NCBI GenBank assembly: GCA_028023455.1 | Contig: JAQFVV010000022.1 | Location: forward strand, 8,575,100-8,639,099 | DNA from: Epiperipatus broadwayi | Lineage: Eukaryota; Onychophora; Udeonychophora; Euonychophora; Peripatidae | Length of the DNA stretch: 64,000 nucleotides | Direction: 5' to 3' | In this document: piece by piece, positions 1 through 12,112 of the stretch | Layout of the letters: the number at the start of each line of letters is the position of its first letter | Position numbering within the stretch: position 1 is the first letter of the stretch | Program-made: the position numbers and the translations under genes | Notes under the pieces: model-generated | What the model saw: the letters and a program-made list of their open reading frames with translations, nothing else | Told to the model about the DNA's origin: nothing | Databases searched by the model: none

Positions 1-2532
1 CATGCCAGTTTGATTTTTAATATGGCTAAGTAGGATAGACAGAAGTTTCTGTTCTTCAACCCCACAGCATAATAATCTCCATCTTCATCATATGTGCTAA
101 GGGCACCTAGCCATTATAGGGATGGAAGATATTCCTGTTACAGATATGCTGCATTGATATTTCAACTGCAGAGATGCTACCTGTCCTAAGAAGACCCGCC
201 ACCATGAATGATGCCAAATGGCATGCTTTACAGTAACTGTAGGTAAAAATTCTGCAGACAACTGCAAAGAGCTCTAAAAAACTTTAATTCCTAAATCTAA
301 AGATATAGCTATGATATAAATTTAAATGAACATTCCAAGTAAAGTTTAATTTCTAAAATCTTTGTCTAACCTTTTTGTTGTTGGCAGCCATATTGTATTT
401 TTGAAAACTTTGACTTAATACATATTTTTTATGATAACTTCACTTTGCATTTCAAGTGATATATGTTATTAAAAAAGTGATATACCAAGGAATGTAATAA
501 AATTGGAAAAATAGACATTATATATTCAAAATAATAAAAAAAATAAGATTTTTATAATTTTACTAATAGGATCATTAAATTCCTTATAAAATTTCCAATA
601 AAATAGTATATCACATGATTTATCTAAGATAGTCCATTCCAAAATATTTAAAAATAAATATTATTTTTCATTTTTCTAGAAATGCTATACCTATTTCTTT
701 CTTATTAGGTATCTGTATAATCAGTGAAAAGACAGTAATAGAAAAGAACAAGTCTAAAATAGTCTTTACGTAATAAATGGCTCAGATACAATAGATGTGA
801 AGGTAAACAGAAAAAAAAGTAATTAAATGTTATTGCAATTATACAGCAAAAAATAAACTTAAAATTTAAAATGTTAATGTAACTTATCTATTAGAACTAT
901 TCATAACTCCTCATCAATTATAAAGTCAAAGCAACAATGTATGAGGATGTTGCAGAAACTGGCATATCAGATAGCACTCCTAAGAATAAAGATAACTGAG
1001 GTGAAGTTTGTAAAGTGCCTTACCGATTTCAGTTTGTGTCTATTCAGCATGCTATAATCAATAAAACTTTCACACCTTTTTTTCTAGATAGGCAACACAA
1101 AATTTTCTTTTTGAATATTATGAAACTACTGAGAGCACAAATTGAGTAAACAGATGTCAAAAGTTGTACTTTTATCTATGAAAAACTATATGGTACACAT
1201 GGACATTATAGCTATTTGCTCAGATCCATAATTTGATCCCAGTTCCTAATAGCTATCGGCTGCAGAACCATTATTTGAAATCTCATTATGGGTTTTGAAT
1301 GATATTACTAAATGTTACTGTAATTGGTAAATTTCTTAATAGTTTTATCAACTAAACTTCTCTATGTATTTGATACACAGCTCTAAAGTTTACATCGCAA
1401 TGGTCATGTTTATATATATATAATTGTGGCCACCCATATATATTTAATTGGTCTAAATTTTATTGCAATTTTTATTTTTAATATTTGAATTTTTTTTTAT
1501 TGTTAAAATATAGACAAAGAAATATCATAAGTGATTTTTTCCATTCATTTTTCTATAAAATAATAACTTAAAAAAATGCTTGCGAGTGACTGAAAATCTA
1601 TAATAACGTTCGAATGCCTAAATAAACCAAATTCATCACAAAAAAAGATCGTGCGGCAAAGATAATCTCTATATTTATGAGCAAAGATCTGTTAATTCTT
1701 TTTTTAAATTTTTTATAGACATTATAATTACTTTTATTTTTAAGAAATCATTAGTAAAATTATAAAATAAACTTACTTTGTAAGCTTCATGAAGAAAAAT
1801 TGTGAACAATGTGTGGATCCATTGACTAAACATTACCCTCCGATATACATTTTTTGGTAACCATTAGACTGGAAGAATAACAAAAATGAAAAACTTTTTT
1901 TAAAAAAGTACTATTTAGAAAAACTATCATAAAATTTTTATTTTTTATCGTAGAAATTATTTTTTTTACATTAACTGAAAGAAAAATAGCCGTTGAAGTG
2001 AATCACACAAAGTACAAATGTGTAGTGTGTATGGTTTTCATGTTATTGGAAGTTGAAGCCAAGAATTGTTGATTAGAAGACAAGAGAACACATTATGTGA
2101 TCAGCATGATGAAATGGCTAAGTTATATTATAGAGTCACTCATTAATACTTGCCATATTCTTTGCAATATAAAATCTGTAGAACATCTAATATTTCTTAT
2201 GTTAAAGTATACCATTAATAAACATTTGTTAATTGAAATCTATTTTTTGTCTTCGTGCTTGCAGTGATGCTTATGATGTTTTATAAATTTTAAGTATTAA
2301 AATTTCATTTTCTTATATATGTGATAATATGCCAAATGTGTCTCAAAACATTGTGTGTATCAAATTAATAATTTTGTACCAAACATATTCTTCATATTTA
2401 GTTATCTTAACCCGACTCACTGTTTTGAAATTGGATTAATTAATAATAATATTTGATCATCTTGCAATCATTGTAATAATTCAAATTGATTTTAAATTTG
2501 TTTTTTCATATTTAGTTATTCTGCTTTGCAAA
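1..2532. other. AT-rich DNA, no gene recognised
   Basis: No coding region, RNA gene or repeat that I can name. The first 240 bases are noticeably less AT-rich than what follows and could be the remnant of an exon or an old repeat, but no long reading frame or splice pattern supports a gene. The rest is low-complexity A/T runs. Confidence 0.5.
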
Positions 2533-2715
2533 TACGAGTGCTGGTTTAGCATGAAATATGTATATTGGTGATTATTTATTTTTTCAACATGTGTGTGATC
2601 AAGTGTGTCAGCAATATGAGATAGCATGGATAATTGAGGTCATGTGAAAGTCTAAGTTCAAACCCCCTATATATTACATTTTGGAGTGCAGGTATGAAAA
2701 AGCCTGTACTGTAGA
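2533..2715 (+). repeat. Family A repeat, 5'-truncated copy
   Basis: This stretch matches the downstream half of the family A repeat seen at 62.0 kb: stem II of the hammerhead (GTGCTGGTTTAGCAT), the GAAA box, stem III and the TTGGTGATTATTTAT segment, then the GTCATGTGAAAGTCT and AAGCCTGTAC tail blocks. It begins inside the ribozyme: only the last two bases of CTGATGA remain, so the ribozyme is broken. The truncation point fits either an incomplete 5' end or later deletion. Confidence 0.75.
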
Positions 2716-5100
2716 AAAAAATTCATATATTAAAATATTATAATTGTAATTTATGATTGTAAAAGTAACTTTATTTAATAGAAGAATTCTAGCCGTAGAA
2801 ATATATTATTAAGGTATATTTTGTAGTTCACAATTAATTTTAACCTTATTAAAATATATATCCCTCTATTAAGATCTGATTAATTATGCAAGTTAATTGT
2901 TTATTAAATGGGATTATTAATTTAGCCTTTTGTTTTTATCACAGCATTAAGTTTAGATGCTTAATTTATGAATTGGTTTGTGTTGGCAGTACAGAAACTT
3001 GCTATATATTTGAAGGCACAATTAATTATTTTTAACATATTTGTTATATTGCTTTTATGCATTGTGGATGTGAACATATGATATATGTAAAGATGTATCC
3101 CTCTCTTGCTAATCTGCATGGGACAGTGTCCCAGCTACCCGCATAATGATTGACATAAAGTCATGCCCAGGTGCTGTATTGTTCAGGTAAGAGCACCAAA
3201 CACCTTACAGGGGTAAGGACCCAGGACTCTTGAGTTTCTGAACATCAAATGTGCATATTAATTACTTTATTAGCAAACTCCTGTTTTAGATACTGCATAT
3301 TTTATAGGTGGAGATAACTGCACAACTGCATTGCCACCTTTTTATTAAAGTTTAGTATGTACCTATAGTGAACCATAGGTAATGCAAATTTAGCCCATTT
3401 TCCCTTAGTGTAATATATATGCTTGTGATTTGTCTGAAACTGAGAGAATCTCTGGTTTGATAGATTCTGATTTACATCATTTTCGGGCTATATTATTATG
3501 CTCAAATCTTATTTAACTTAACATAAACAAACACAACATTAATGCTATAGTAACCAATTTGTCTCTGGCTGTTATTGTTTCTTTATTAGTTGGCAAACCA
3601 CAACATAGAAATATTAAATTATCATAGACATAAATTACTCATTAGGTACAAAGTTATTTGATATACTTAGATGAGATCATGCACTATATTATTGCTTTCA
3701 ATTATTCTCATCCCATTGTACAACACTTGAATGCATTAAATTAGTTGTATTTTGATTTATAATTGAGTGTAATCTATTTTATTTTAATTTCATTATTATT
3801 AATTCTAATAAACTGATTTAAATTTACTTCATCTTCATTATCATTTTTATCATATTCAAAACCAATTAAATTACTGGTTAAATATGTTTAATATGCATTA
3901 TAATTAAGATATTAATATTGCCTTAAGTTCAACTTATCTAGTTTATTAACCTGCTTATGTGTTGCATGTGTGATTAGGTTTATGAGTCACATTTCTCTCT
4001 CTGTTCGGTGAGCACAAATTAACATAAAGCCTGATTGTAACCTCAGAAATGTCATTCGTAGGGTGTAAATCATAAAGCACTGATAAAAGGTTGAAACCTG
4101 GTTGGAACTGGGACTTTTCTATCTCATTTTAATCAGGTTTAGTGTATTTTACCGGTTCTCTAGGTTTTATTACATGAATATACAACTGTGACTGTTATAA
4201 TATATATATTGTGACATGAAAATTCATCACATGGCCATCCTTATATAATATTAAATTGTGAATAAAAAAAACAATAAGAAATCATTTGTTTATATGATGT
4301 TTAATATAGTTAATATTAGATTAGTTAAGATAATTAAAGAAATATTAGGTAGAAACAGGTTCAAACTCAGAATGAATGTAAGTGTAAACGAAATATTTTA
4401 AAAAAATAATTAAAAAAAGTTATAAGCATCTTAATTTTATAAGAAATATTTTATTTGATAAAAATAAAAATGATTATTTTATTATATTAAATAATAAACT
4501 TTATTTTCATTGTATGTTAAAACAATCTCATGAGCAAATTTTATAGAACAAAAGAATATATTGTTGTTTGGTATATGAATAACTTAATATTTTGCAAATT
4601 TGATGAACAACACATAATGATAACAAAGAAAATGGCTTATTCTTAATTAATATTTGCAAGATCATGAATGGAATGAAGAATAATCAAAAAACAATATTCA
4701 TTAATGCGTACTAATACTATGCTAAGTGATTTAAATCTATCTATATTTGGACAGATATATAAAAAGAAAGAACATAATGAAGTTAAAAATAGCTGGATAT
4801 TATCCGGAATAATATACATGGAGGCATCATCATCATTAGAATTGTATAAATGATATAAAAGAAAATGACATTATAGCTCAAAGAATGACAAATAATGTTA
4901 GCTGGATTGAACTTTTGAAAATTATCATTAACATTTTTTTTCTTAACTTTTAATTAAAAATAGATATCTATTAGAAATGCTTTTCTTTTTCAAAATTTAA
5001 AACGATAGCATATTTTACTTGCCATTATTATTCAATATAAAGATAATAATTAGATCAAGTAATTAAGACTTAAATTAATCAATATAAATAAACTTAATAA
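2716..5100. other. AT-rich DNA, no gene recognised
   Basis: No ORF of note. A less AT-rich patch at about 3095-3240 stands out from its surroundings, but I find no coding frame or repeat partner for it in this window. Confidence 0.45.
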
Positions 5101-5107
5101 TATAATT

Positions 5108-5317
5108 AATATATATTAAGGCTATAACCTTAAGATTGTGCACCTAAAATGCAACAGTAGGGACCTCTACAAATCTAAACACAAGATTAATGACTTTAAA
5201 AGTCAAGAGCAGCCACTCTTATCTTAGACCTAATTTCTAAATATATAGGTGAATCTAGAGATTCTTACTGTCACATTTTAGCCACATAGTCTTAAGGTTA
5301 TAGCCTTAATATATATT
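5108..5317. repeat. Fold-back (MITE-like) element related to family D
   Basis: Near-perfect inverted repeats of about 33 bases bound this 210-bp unit: 5108-5140, starting AATATATATTAAGGCTATAA, and its complement at 5283-5317. The interior carries the TAGGGACCTCTA block and AAACACAAG found in the family D copies at 7.5 and 25.7 kb, and the arm holds a variant of their GGCTGTAACCTTAG start. So it looks like a palindromic version of family D. No coding capacity. Confidence 0.7.
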
Positions 5318-6449
5318 ACTTACATAATGAGTATGCGCTTTACAAATTATTAATTAATAACATAATCTAATTGATGTATTTAATATTTAAATTTTTTTTG
5401 AACATATATAATTAATTTTATAGAAAAGTTTTTACTTGATCTAAAGAAGTATATAATTTAAAAAAAATTGTTTTATGGTATATTTATGTCTCAATGTTAA
5501 TGTGAAAGATGGTATGTACTAACCAGTTGTTGTATTATATAAATGTCAGGATATTAGTTAAATGCAGATCAAAATTTTAGAAATTGCAATAAATTAAAAG
5601 TAGATGATAATATAATGGATATGAAATTTATGATTAATATAATTCTCTTTATGTTATGATGTTAATACATTTGTATATTATTATTATTATTATTAAGTGC
5701 ATTCATTTGGTTCTCTTTTATAGGGTATTGATTCATCTATTTCTCCATTTACCTATCTATTAAATGATAGATCACCTAATCCTCAAGTTATATATTTATT
5801 AAATTACAGATACCTAGGTCATAAACTACATATTTACTGAATTAAATATTTATTGATTTATAGATTCATTGGTGCCTTATAAGTGTATGAATCTTTAATA
5901 ATTCTAGTTTATATAAATTTATTTTTGGTCAAAATATAATAAAATTATAGTTTTTTAATCTTGAGTTTACATTATTAAGAGCAGTTAATAGAGATTGCTT
6001 ATAAATTTAGATACAAATATATAGAATTAAGTTTAATATTTAATCATTATCCATTACATTTTGGCCAATCTAATTTATGGCTTAATAATAATATTATACA
6101 ATAAGGAATAAGGTCTTACTTAATTTCTGACATCACATAGATATATCAGTTACATTTTTAATTGCATAATATAAGGCATGAATAAAATCATTTACTTGCC
6201 ATGGACAGAGATATTTTTGACCACAAATGCATTAGGCAGTTTATAATTGTAATTTATAATAATAATATTTATTGTTAAATTTTGAAAAGTCCAACAATGA
6301 AACTCAATTAATATAAATTTATAAGTTAAGTACATTACCTTTTCCCCCATCCAACATGGCACTTGAATAAAACTATTTTATTTAAATCATTAACTGTTAC
6401 AGTTTTATTTAATATTAACTGATACAATATATTTAACAAGAATTTACAA

Positions 6450-7480
6450 GATTAAATATTTTACGTAATGTTTGAAATAAGCAAGATGTTTAAACTTTGT
6501 GGTTAAATAATATATAAGTATGATTTGCACAAAAGACACGTAAACACACAAAGTTGACTTTTTAAAAATTCTTTATATATTAAAACAATAATGCAAGAGC
6601 TATGACTATGAGGGCTGTGTCCCTTGAAAGTGATCAGCCACACTTGAATTATTGTTTTAATATATAAAGAATTTTAAAAAAGTCAGCTTTGTGTGATTAT
6701 TCATCTTTAGCGCAAATCATACTTATGTAATGTTTGAAGATTAACTCATTCAATGTCTTTATATAAATAAAGTACTTTTTATCATCACATGACAATATAT
6801 TTTAAAGGCAAAAGACTATATATTCTCTTTACCTTTTACCTCTTTATATCTGGAGGATTGTCTGCAATGCTTTTGCTAGAATGGAGAATTTTCAATCGAT
6901 TAGAAACTTATTTCTAAATATTTTTAAATAATTTATCATGTGCTGATTCTAGTGGGCATCCCAATTATACAAAGACAGTTGCAATGAGCTAATCTCAAAA
7001 CATTACGTAAAATATTTAGTATTGCAAATTTTTATTTATTACATAATATTAATATTTAAATCATCATTAAAATGTTAAAAATGAAAGGAATTTTATACCT
7101 TTCAAATATATATTTCAATCAGGTTTAAAAATATTTAGAAATAAGTTTTTAATTGCTTGAAAATTCATCCCTTCTAACAATAGCATTGCAGACAATTCTT
7201 CACTTATAAGGAGGAAAAATGAAGAGATGGTATCCTCATTTGGTTTTAAAATATATTGCCATATTGTGATGGTAGAGGGCACTTTAATTATTATAAAGAC
7301 AATTGTAATAATTTAATCTCAATTTTTTATATAAATTGGCTGGCTGACATTGCAGGTAATGAAAATAAAAACAGCATCAATCATTTTGTGTACTGTGATT
7401 GTCAGAAATGTTATACAAAACACTTATTCAATGAAGGATTATAAATTTTATTAAAGTTGTAATTATAAATTTTATTAAAC
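6450..7480. repeat. Nested fold-back repeats
   Basis: Several interleaved inverted repeats. The block TATTTTACGTAATGTTTGA near 6458-6475 reappears inverted near 6993-7012. The segment at 6840-6930 (GTCTGCAATGCT, TTTCTAAATATTTTTAAA) reappears inverted at 7125-7210. The segment at 6950-7000 (GTGGGCATCCCAATTAT, GCAATGAGCTAATCTCA) has a diverged direct copy at 7275-7320. This is most simply a set of MITE-like insertions nested in one another. The 62-codon frame here lies inside repeat sequence and is not a gene. Confidence 0.6.
6516..6724. repeat. Fold-back element, about 210 bp
   Basis: The ends AAGTATGATTTGC (6516) and GCAAATCATACTT (ending 6724) are inverted repeats. A second, longer pair lies inside: GACTTTTTAAAAATTCTTTA with TATATTAAAACAATAA (about 6553-6592), complementary to 6645-6686. 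The loop holds a less AT-rich segment around 6597-6645. The size and structure resemble a MITE. No transposase gene. Confidence 0.65.
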
Positions 7481-7509
7481 GCTCACTATTATTTCAGTAA
7501 TAGTTTTAA

Positions 7510-7606
7510 CAAGGCTGTAAACCTTAGCAATGAGCGTCTGAAAAAATCGTCACTAGGGACCTCTGTAGGTCTTTAAAACACATGCTTACGCTATGAAGAA
7601 AAGAGG
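7510..7606 (+). repeat. Family D small repeat, copy 1
   Basis: About 95 bases with close similarity to 25712-25806: AAGGCTGTAA..CCTTAG, AGCGTCTGAAAAA, TAGGGACCTCT.TAGGTCTT, AAAACACA, GCTTACGCTATGAAGAAAAG. Pairings AGCGT/ACGCT and GACCT/AGGTC can be drawn in both copies, so the unit could form a structured RNA or be a small SINE or MITE. Function unknown. Confidence 0.65.
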
Positions 7607-8560
7607 ATTGTAAAGTAAGAGATTAAACTTTGACTATTTTAATTACTGTTGGTTTAAACAATATATTTTTAAGGCTCAATCAAAAGCATATGCATTAAAA
7701 ATATTAATAATCTTTATGTTGACTATGTGAAGGTCTCTGCACGAAGATAGATTGAATTAACTAGGCAACAGTGTACCAAACATGATCATCATCACTGGTA
7801 GTTTACCAGTGCTTGCTATGATGTTCAATGTTGGTGGTAAATGATGAAATTAAAGTGAATTTAGAATTAAATGATGAGATGTGTGTTTGATAAAACTAAA
7901 GCTATTATATTTTCTTCTACTAAGAAATTTAATAGAAAATCTATAATGAAATGGTGAGCAGAAAGAAATGTCTATAAACAAATTAGAAACATTATAGAAA
8001 TTTATATAATGAATCATGCAATAAACAATTTTTTATGCTAAATTTCAAAACCAAAAAAAATTCACATAAAAGAAATACAATTAGATTTTTATTTTTTCCT
8101 TCTATCTTTATATACACATATATATTTTAAATCAATTCTTTTGTTATCAAAATCAATTAATAAAAAGAAAAAAATACGTAAAAAGAACATCAAAATAATA
8201 ATAAAAATCTATAAAAGAATATTTCAGTTTTTTATAACATATATTAAAAAATATTACATTATGTTATAAAATATTTTAAAATCATTCATCAAATGGCAAA
8301 TGACTTGTATAAGAACTTATTTTAATCTTATAGTGCTCTAGTGGTTTAGGGCAGAGGCTTGTGGACTCTGATGCTTGGCATCTAATGATCACAGTCCCCA
8401 CTCTGTTACGTCCAAAGCTTGAATTTCTTATAAATTCCAAGCAATAAACTATCCTATTATTTTTAGTTGCTCCATAGGGTTTAAATACAGTGGTAGAGTG
8501 GTTGATTATAGAAATTGTATTCTTAAACCATCAAACTTCACTTGACTACCATTCTTTATG
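7607..8560. other. AT-rich DNA, no gene recognised
   Basis: Nothing recognisable apart from a less AT-rich patch at about 8335-8410 (GTGGTTTAGGGCAGAGGCTT...). It resembles no other block that I can match in the window. Confidence 0.4.
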
Positions 8561-8576
8561 CATGACACACACCTGT

Positions 8577-8723
8577 TTTTTACACAGGCGAAATCCCATA
8601 GATTTCTACTCTTGTGCCCTCAGTGCAAACCAGGGTATTTGATGAGTAGGCACTAGATAAAGATTTATGCACAAACCTTCCTGCATACATTGATTACACT
8701 GGCTTGCACTGAGTGGCACTACT
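8577..8723 (+). repeat. Family B repeat, left part, split by the hAT insertion
   Basis: Contains the family B signature in order: a degenerate inverted head (ACAGGCGAAATCCC...TGTGCCCTCAGTGC), then GATGAGTAGGCACTAGAT, TTTATGCACAA, CATTGATTACACTGGCTTGC and CACTGAGTGGCACTACT. It stops at the hAT target duplication. The expected continuation TATGGAGAATTTTACC resumes at 13317, on the other side of the transposon. It is therefore one family B copy interrupted by a younger insertion. Confidence 0.8.
8716..8723. repeat. hAT target-site duplication, left
   Basis: GCACTACT, identical to 13309-13316. It lies immediately outside the CAGGGCC terminus. Confidence 0.93.
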
Positions 8724-8865
8724 CAGGGCCAGCGCTGGGTACTAGGCGCCCACATGCAAATTTGATTTTGGCGCCCCTGTCAATATGTATGTTTACTAAG
8801 GTGACCCGATCGTGTCCCGTGGCGTTTTAAAAAAGTCATGATTTTTAGAAAGAATGCACGATGTA

Positions 8866-8893
8866 ATGCTATTTTTGATATCAAAAATAGCAT
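8866..8893. repeat. Perfect 28-bp palindrome
   Basis: ATGCTATTTTTGAT followed at once by its exact complement. It lies in the MITE-like insertion inside the hAT element. Confidence 0.85.
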
Positions 8894-8903
8894 AAAATTG
8901 ATT

Positions 8904-8960
8904 GTTAAATTATATATTATTTCATACAAACGGTTTGTATGAAATAATATATAATTTAAC
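8904..8960. repeat. Perfect 57-bp palindrome
   Basis: Two 28-base arms (GTTAAATTATATATTATTTC...) around a single central G, with no mismatch. On either strand it would fold as one long hairpin. It lies in the MITE-like insertion. Confidence 0.85.
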
Positions 8961-9607
8961 ACGGCAAATTTAGATGTTAGAAAAATTTGCAGAAATTTTA
9001 AAAATAATGTGTTTGTTAAAAATAGACAGAGTGATTCAAATATATATATATATAATAAATTAAAAAAAAATAATGTTTGAGATTAAAATATTTAAATGTT
9101 TAAAATAATTTTCGAAAAACATTTACATATTTTAATCTCAAATATTTTTTTTTTTTAAAATTTCATATTTATTATTTGCGTCACTGTCTGTTTTTAACAA
9201 ACCCATTATTTTTAAAATTTTTGCTAATTTTTCTAACCTCTAAATTTATGCAAATATTAGCAAATTTAATAATAAATTTACAATTTATAAATGAAATAAT
9301 TTTAAAAAAAGATAATATTACAAACATACATATTTAATTTATTATTATTAATGTACGCTATATCTATATAAACGCTCCATATAAACCAAATTTTTAATCA
9401 GCCCCCCCCCCCCCCGGTCAATGGTGTCCCGTTTTACCAATGTTAAAATCTGGTCACTTTAATGTATACCACCTACATGTTATAAATATTAGTGTACAAA
9501 ATCTTTCTAAGGGAAACAAACAAGGCAATGTAAATAAATAATTTTTAATATTAAAAAAAAAGAAAATACAGTTAAAAAAAGTAAATGCATTACAAAACAT
9601 GTTATAA

Positions 9608-12112
9608 TTATAATAATTTTATACTCCTTGACTTCATATTAATAAACCTTGATATGATTGTATTTATTTCCAGTTCTGCACAAATATCATTTTCAATAGC
9701 AATTAATGCCAAATTAACAAGCCGTTTTTGTGACATAGTTGTTCTCAAGTAAGTTTTAATTAATTTTAACTTAGAAAAAGAGCGTTCACCGCTTGCAACA
9801 CTAACAGGTAATGTTAATAATATTCTTAAAGCTATTGATAAGTTTGGCATAGATAAATTATTAGAAACTATAAAATTAAGTGTTTCGAAAGGGTTTTGAG
9901 AATTTAAAAATCCTTTTGAAAAATATCTCGAAAAGCACATAATTCGTCGAATAAATCTGTAGCATTAATATCTTTACTGTTATCAAATTTCAAAATATTT
10001 TCTAAATCTTTGCATTTTGCTTGTAACTCGCTCTTATTAATTTCTGATATTTTATATAGAAAATTGAAATTATTATAACATGCTTCGAGGAGTTCAAAGC
10101 GTTCTGTTAAAGAATTAATCGCTACATCTAAAAGTGTAAAAAACATGTTTATTTTAAATTTTTCTTCAGGTATTTGAGGTGTTTCGTCCTGATGCTCGTA
10201 ATCAAATTGACGAGTTTTTTTCCGTTGTCGAACTTCTTTGGCAGTTTTAAATTCTTTCTCTCCATCAACCTCTTCGCTAAGTTCATCTGCAATTTTGAGA
10301 ATGTTTTTGAAATTTGAATCTGATCGATATTCTCGTAAAAATTTATTTAGATTTGCGATCGATTCTAAAGCAAGTGAAGCATTCATATTTACATTTTGGA
10401 GCATTTTACTGACAGGATTTATTCTATTTAATATATCATGCCAAATTATTAAAGAACAAATAAATTTGTAATCCTTAAGGTTAGTGCAGAGTGATTGAGC
10501 TTCATGTTGAATTTCTCTATTAAAAGATTCGTTGTTCATTATTTCATAGAGTGCATCATAAATTTCACCCAACTGATACCGTAGAGGCCGGATTGCATCA
10601 ATTCTGCTTTCCCATCGTGTTTCTGATGGTTGTTTTAGAGTTAAAGTTTTAATAAATTTTAAAAGGATTGACCACCGTTTATAAGATGATGAAAAAAAAT
10701 TGTATATTTTTTGAACAATTGCAAAAAAAACCAATTGTATCTACATTGACTTTGGCGGCATCGTTTATGATTAAGTTTAAAGAATGAGCAGCACATGGTA
10801 CGTAAAATGCACAAGGGTTTTTGGTTAAAATCAAATTTTGAAGTCCAGCCTTTTTGCCTTTCATGTTGGCCCCATTATCATACCCTTGACCATGCATGTC
10901 TTCAATGGGAATCTTCCATTATTCCAGTTGTTCAATTATTGTTGTACATAAACCTCGTCCAGTGGAATCTGTTATATCTATGAAACCTAAAAAGTTTTCT
11001 CTAATTTTAACCGTTCCATTATTACAAAAAACGAAGCGAATAATTATGGTCATTTGTTCAGTTTTACTTGCATCTGGTGTACAATCTAAAATAATAGAAT
11101 AATATTTGGATTTCTTTATCGATAATAAAATTGTTTCCCTAATTGCTGTACTTAAAATTTCCAATAATTCATTTTGGCTATCTTTGCTCAAATAATGTAC
11201 TCTATTGTTTTGATCTAGGGCCCTCTCAACATGATTTTCCATAACGGGATCAAACTTCGCAAATAATTCAATTAATTTTAAAAAATTTCCGTTATTTTTT
11301 TCGTATAATTTATCAGATGATCCGCGAAATGCTAAATTTTGACTACCAAGGAATTTGATAATTTCAATCAGCCGTTCCAAAACACTCCTCCAATGTTTCT
11401 TTTCCATTTCATATAAATTTTGAGATTGACAATCAATAGTAATTTTGTTTTTTAATCTTTTCTCAAGTTCATTCCAATTCAATAAACTTTTCATGTGAGC
11501 CATACTAGTTTCATGTCTGTGTAAAGTTGTACTTAAATTTCTCCAATTATTGTATCCTTCTATGAGGCTAGATTCAGTAGATCCAAAAACTTTGCAACAA
11601 AAGCAAAACACAGAGTTCAAAATTTCAGAATAAATAAGCCATTTTCGAAAAACTACTTCTCCGTTTTCCATTTTTCTATTATAATATACATCAGAAAATT
11701 TACGGCCATGTACATCGTTCGGATATATAATATCTTTCTTTTGAACAGGCCCCATTTCTACTAAAATAACATGTAGTTTGTCATCGATTTTATTCCATTC
11801 AGCTGGATCTTCTAAATTTGTACACATTTGATATGATATTGGCACAATGACTTTGTTGTCACTTAACTGTTTCTTACTAAAATCTTGTTCAATATTTTCA
11901 ACAGTTCCCTGTGATCTAGATGATGTGCACGGTTCTGGTTCTTGTTGAGTATAAGCTATTTCAGAAGCAGTTGATATTTTAAGATATTTATTAAGTGATC
12001 CACTTTGTTTTTTAATGTTTGCTAATTTTTCAGTTTGGCGTTTACGATTTTGTGCATCGGATAGTTTTTTCTTAGTTTTTGATTCCATATTACTTTTACT
12101 CATGAACGCCAC
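9608..12112 (-). pseudogene. hAT transposase, ZMYM1-like/DUF4371 type, broken
   Basis: Reading from 12112 downwards gives a transposase of roughly 830 residues, a usual length for this group. The N-terminal part is basic. A TTF/zinc-finger BED-like domain follows, with W158, C170, C172 and C173, then H198/H200 and H206. Next come the DDE-type core (D343 in ILDCTPDAS; the GYDNGANMKG motif; AAHSLNL; the ETRWESR motif) and the C-terminal dimerisation block (TLPVSVASGERSFSKLKLIK...). Lesions: an in-frame TAA at 10919-10921, a frame change at the run of eight A at about 10723-10730, and another frame change at about 9905-9940. The start at 12112 is the first Met of the open frame; a second Met three codons later and another at codon 9 are alternatives. 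Two of the three lesions lie in or next to homopolymers, so sequencing or assembly error cannot be excluded. Otherwise this is a recently inactivated copy. Confidence 0.9.

Larger units (their letters stand above)
8798..9459. repeat. MITE-like insertion nested in the hAT element
   Basis: The ends match as inverted repeats: AAGGTGACCCGATCGTGTCC at the left and, read inversely, AAGTGACCAGAT with a GGGACACCATTG block at the right. The interior is itself largely palindromic: 8961-9090 (AAATTTAGATGTTAG, GTTTGTTAAAAATAGACAG, TTGAGATTAAAATA) is mirrored at 9100-9245. A run of 14 C lies at about 9403-9416. No coding region. I could not find a convincing target duplication, so the exact ends are uncertain. 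Confidence 0.55.

Noticed and set aside
5108-5317. Hammerhead search in family D and the 5.1 kb fold-back
   Set aside because: CTGAAAA and ATGAAGA occur, but without the paired boxes and stems.
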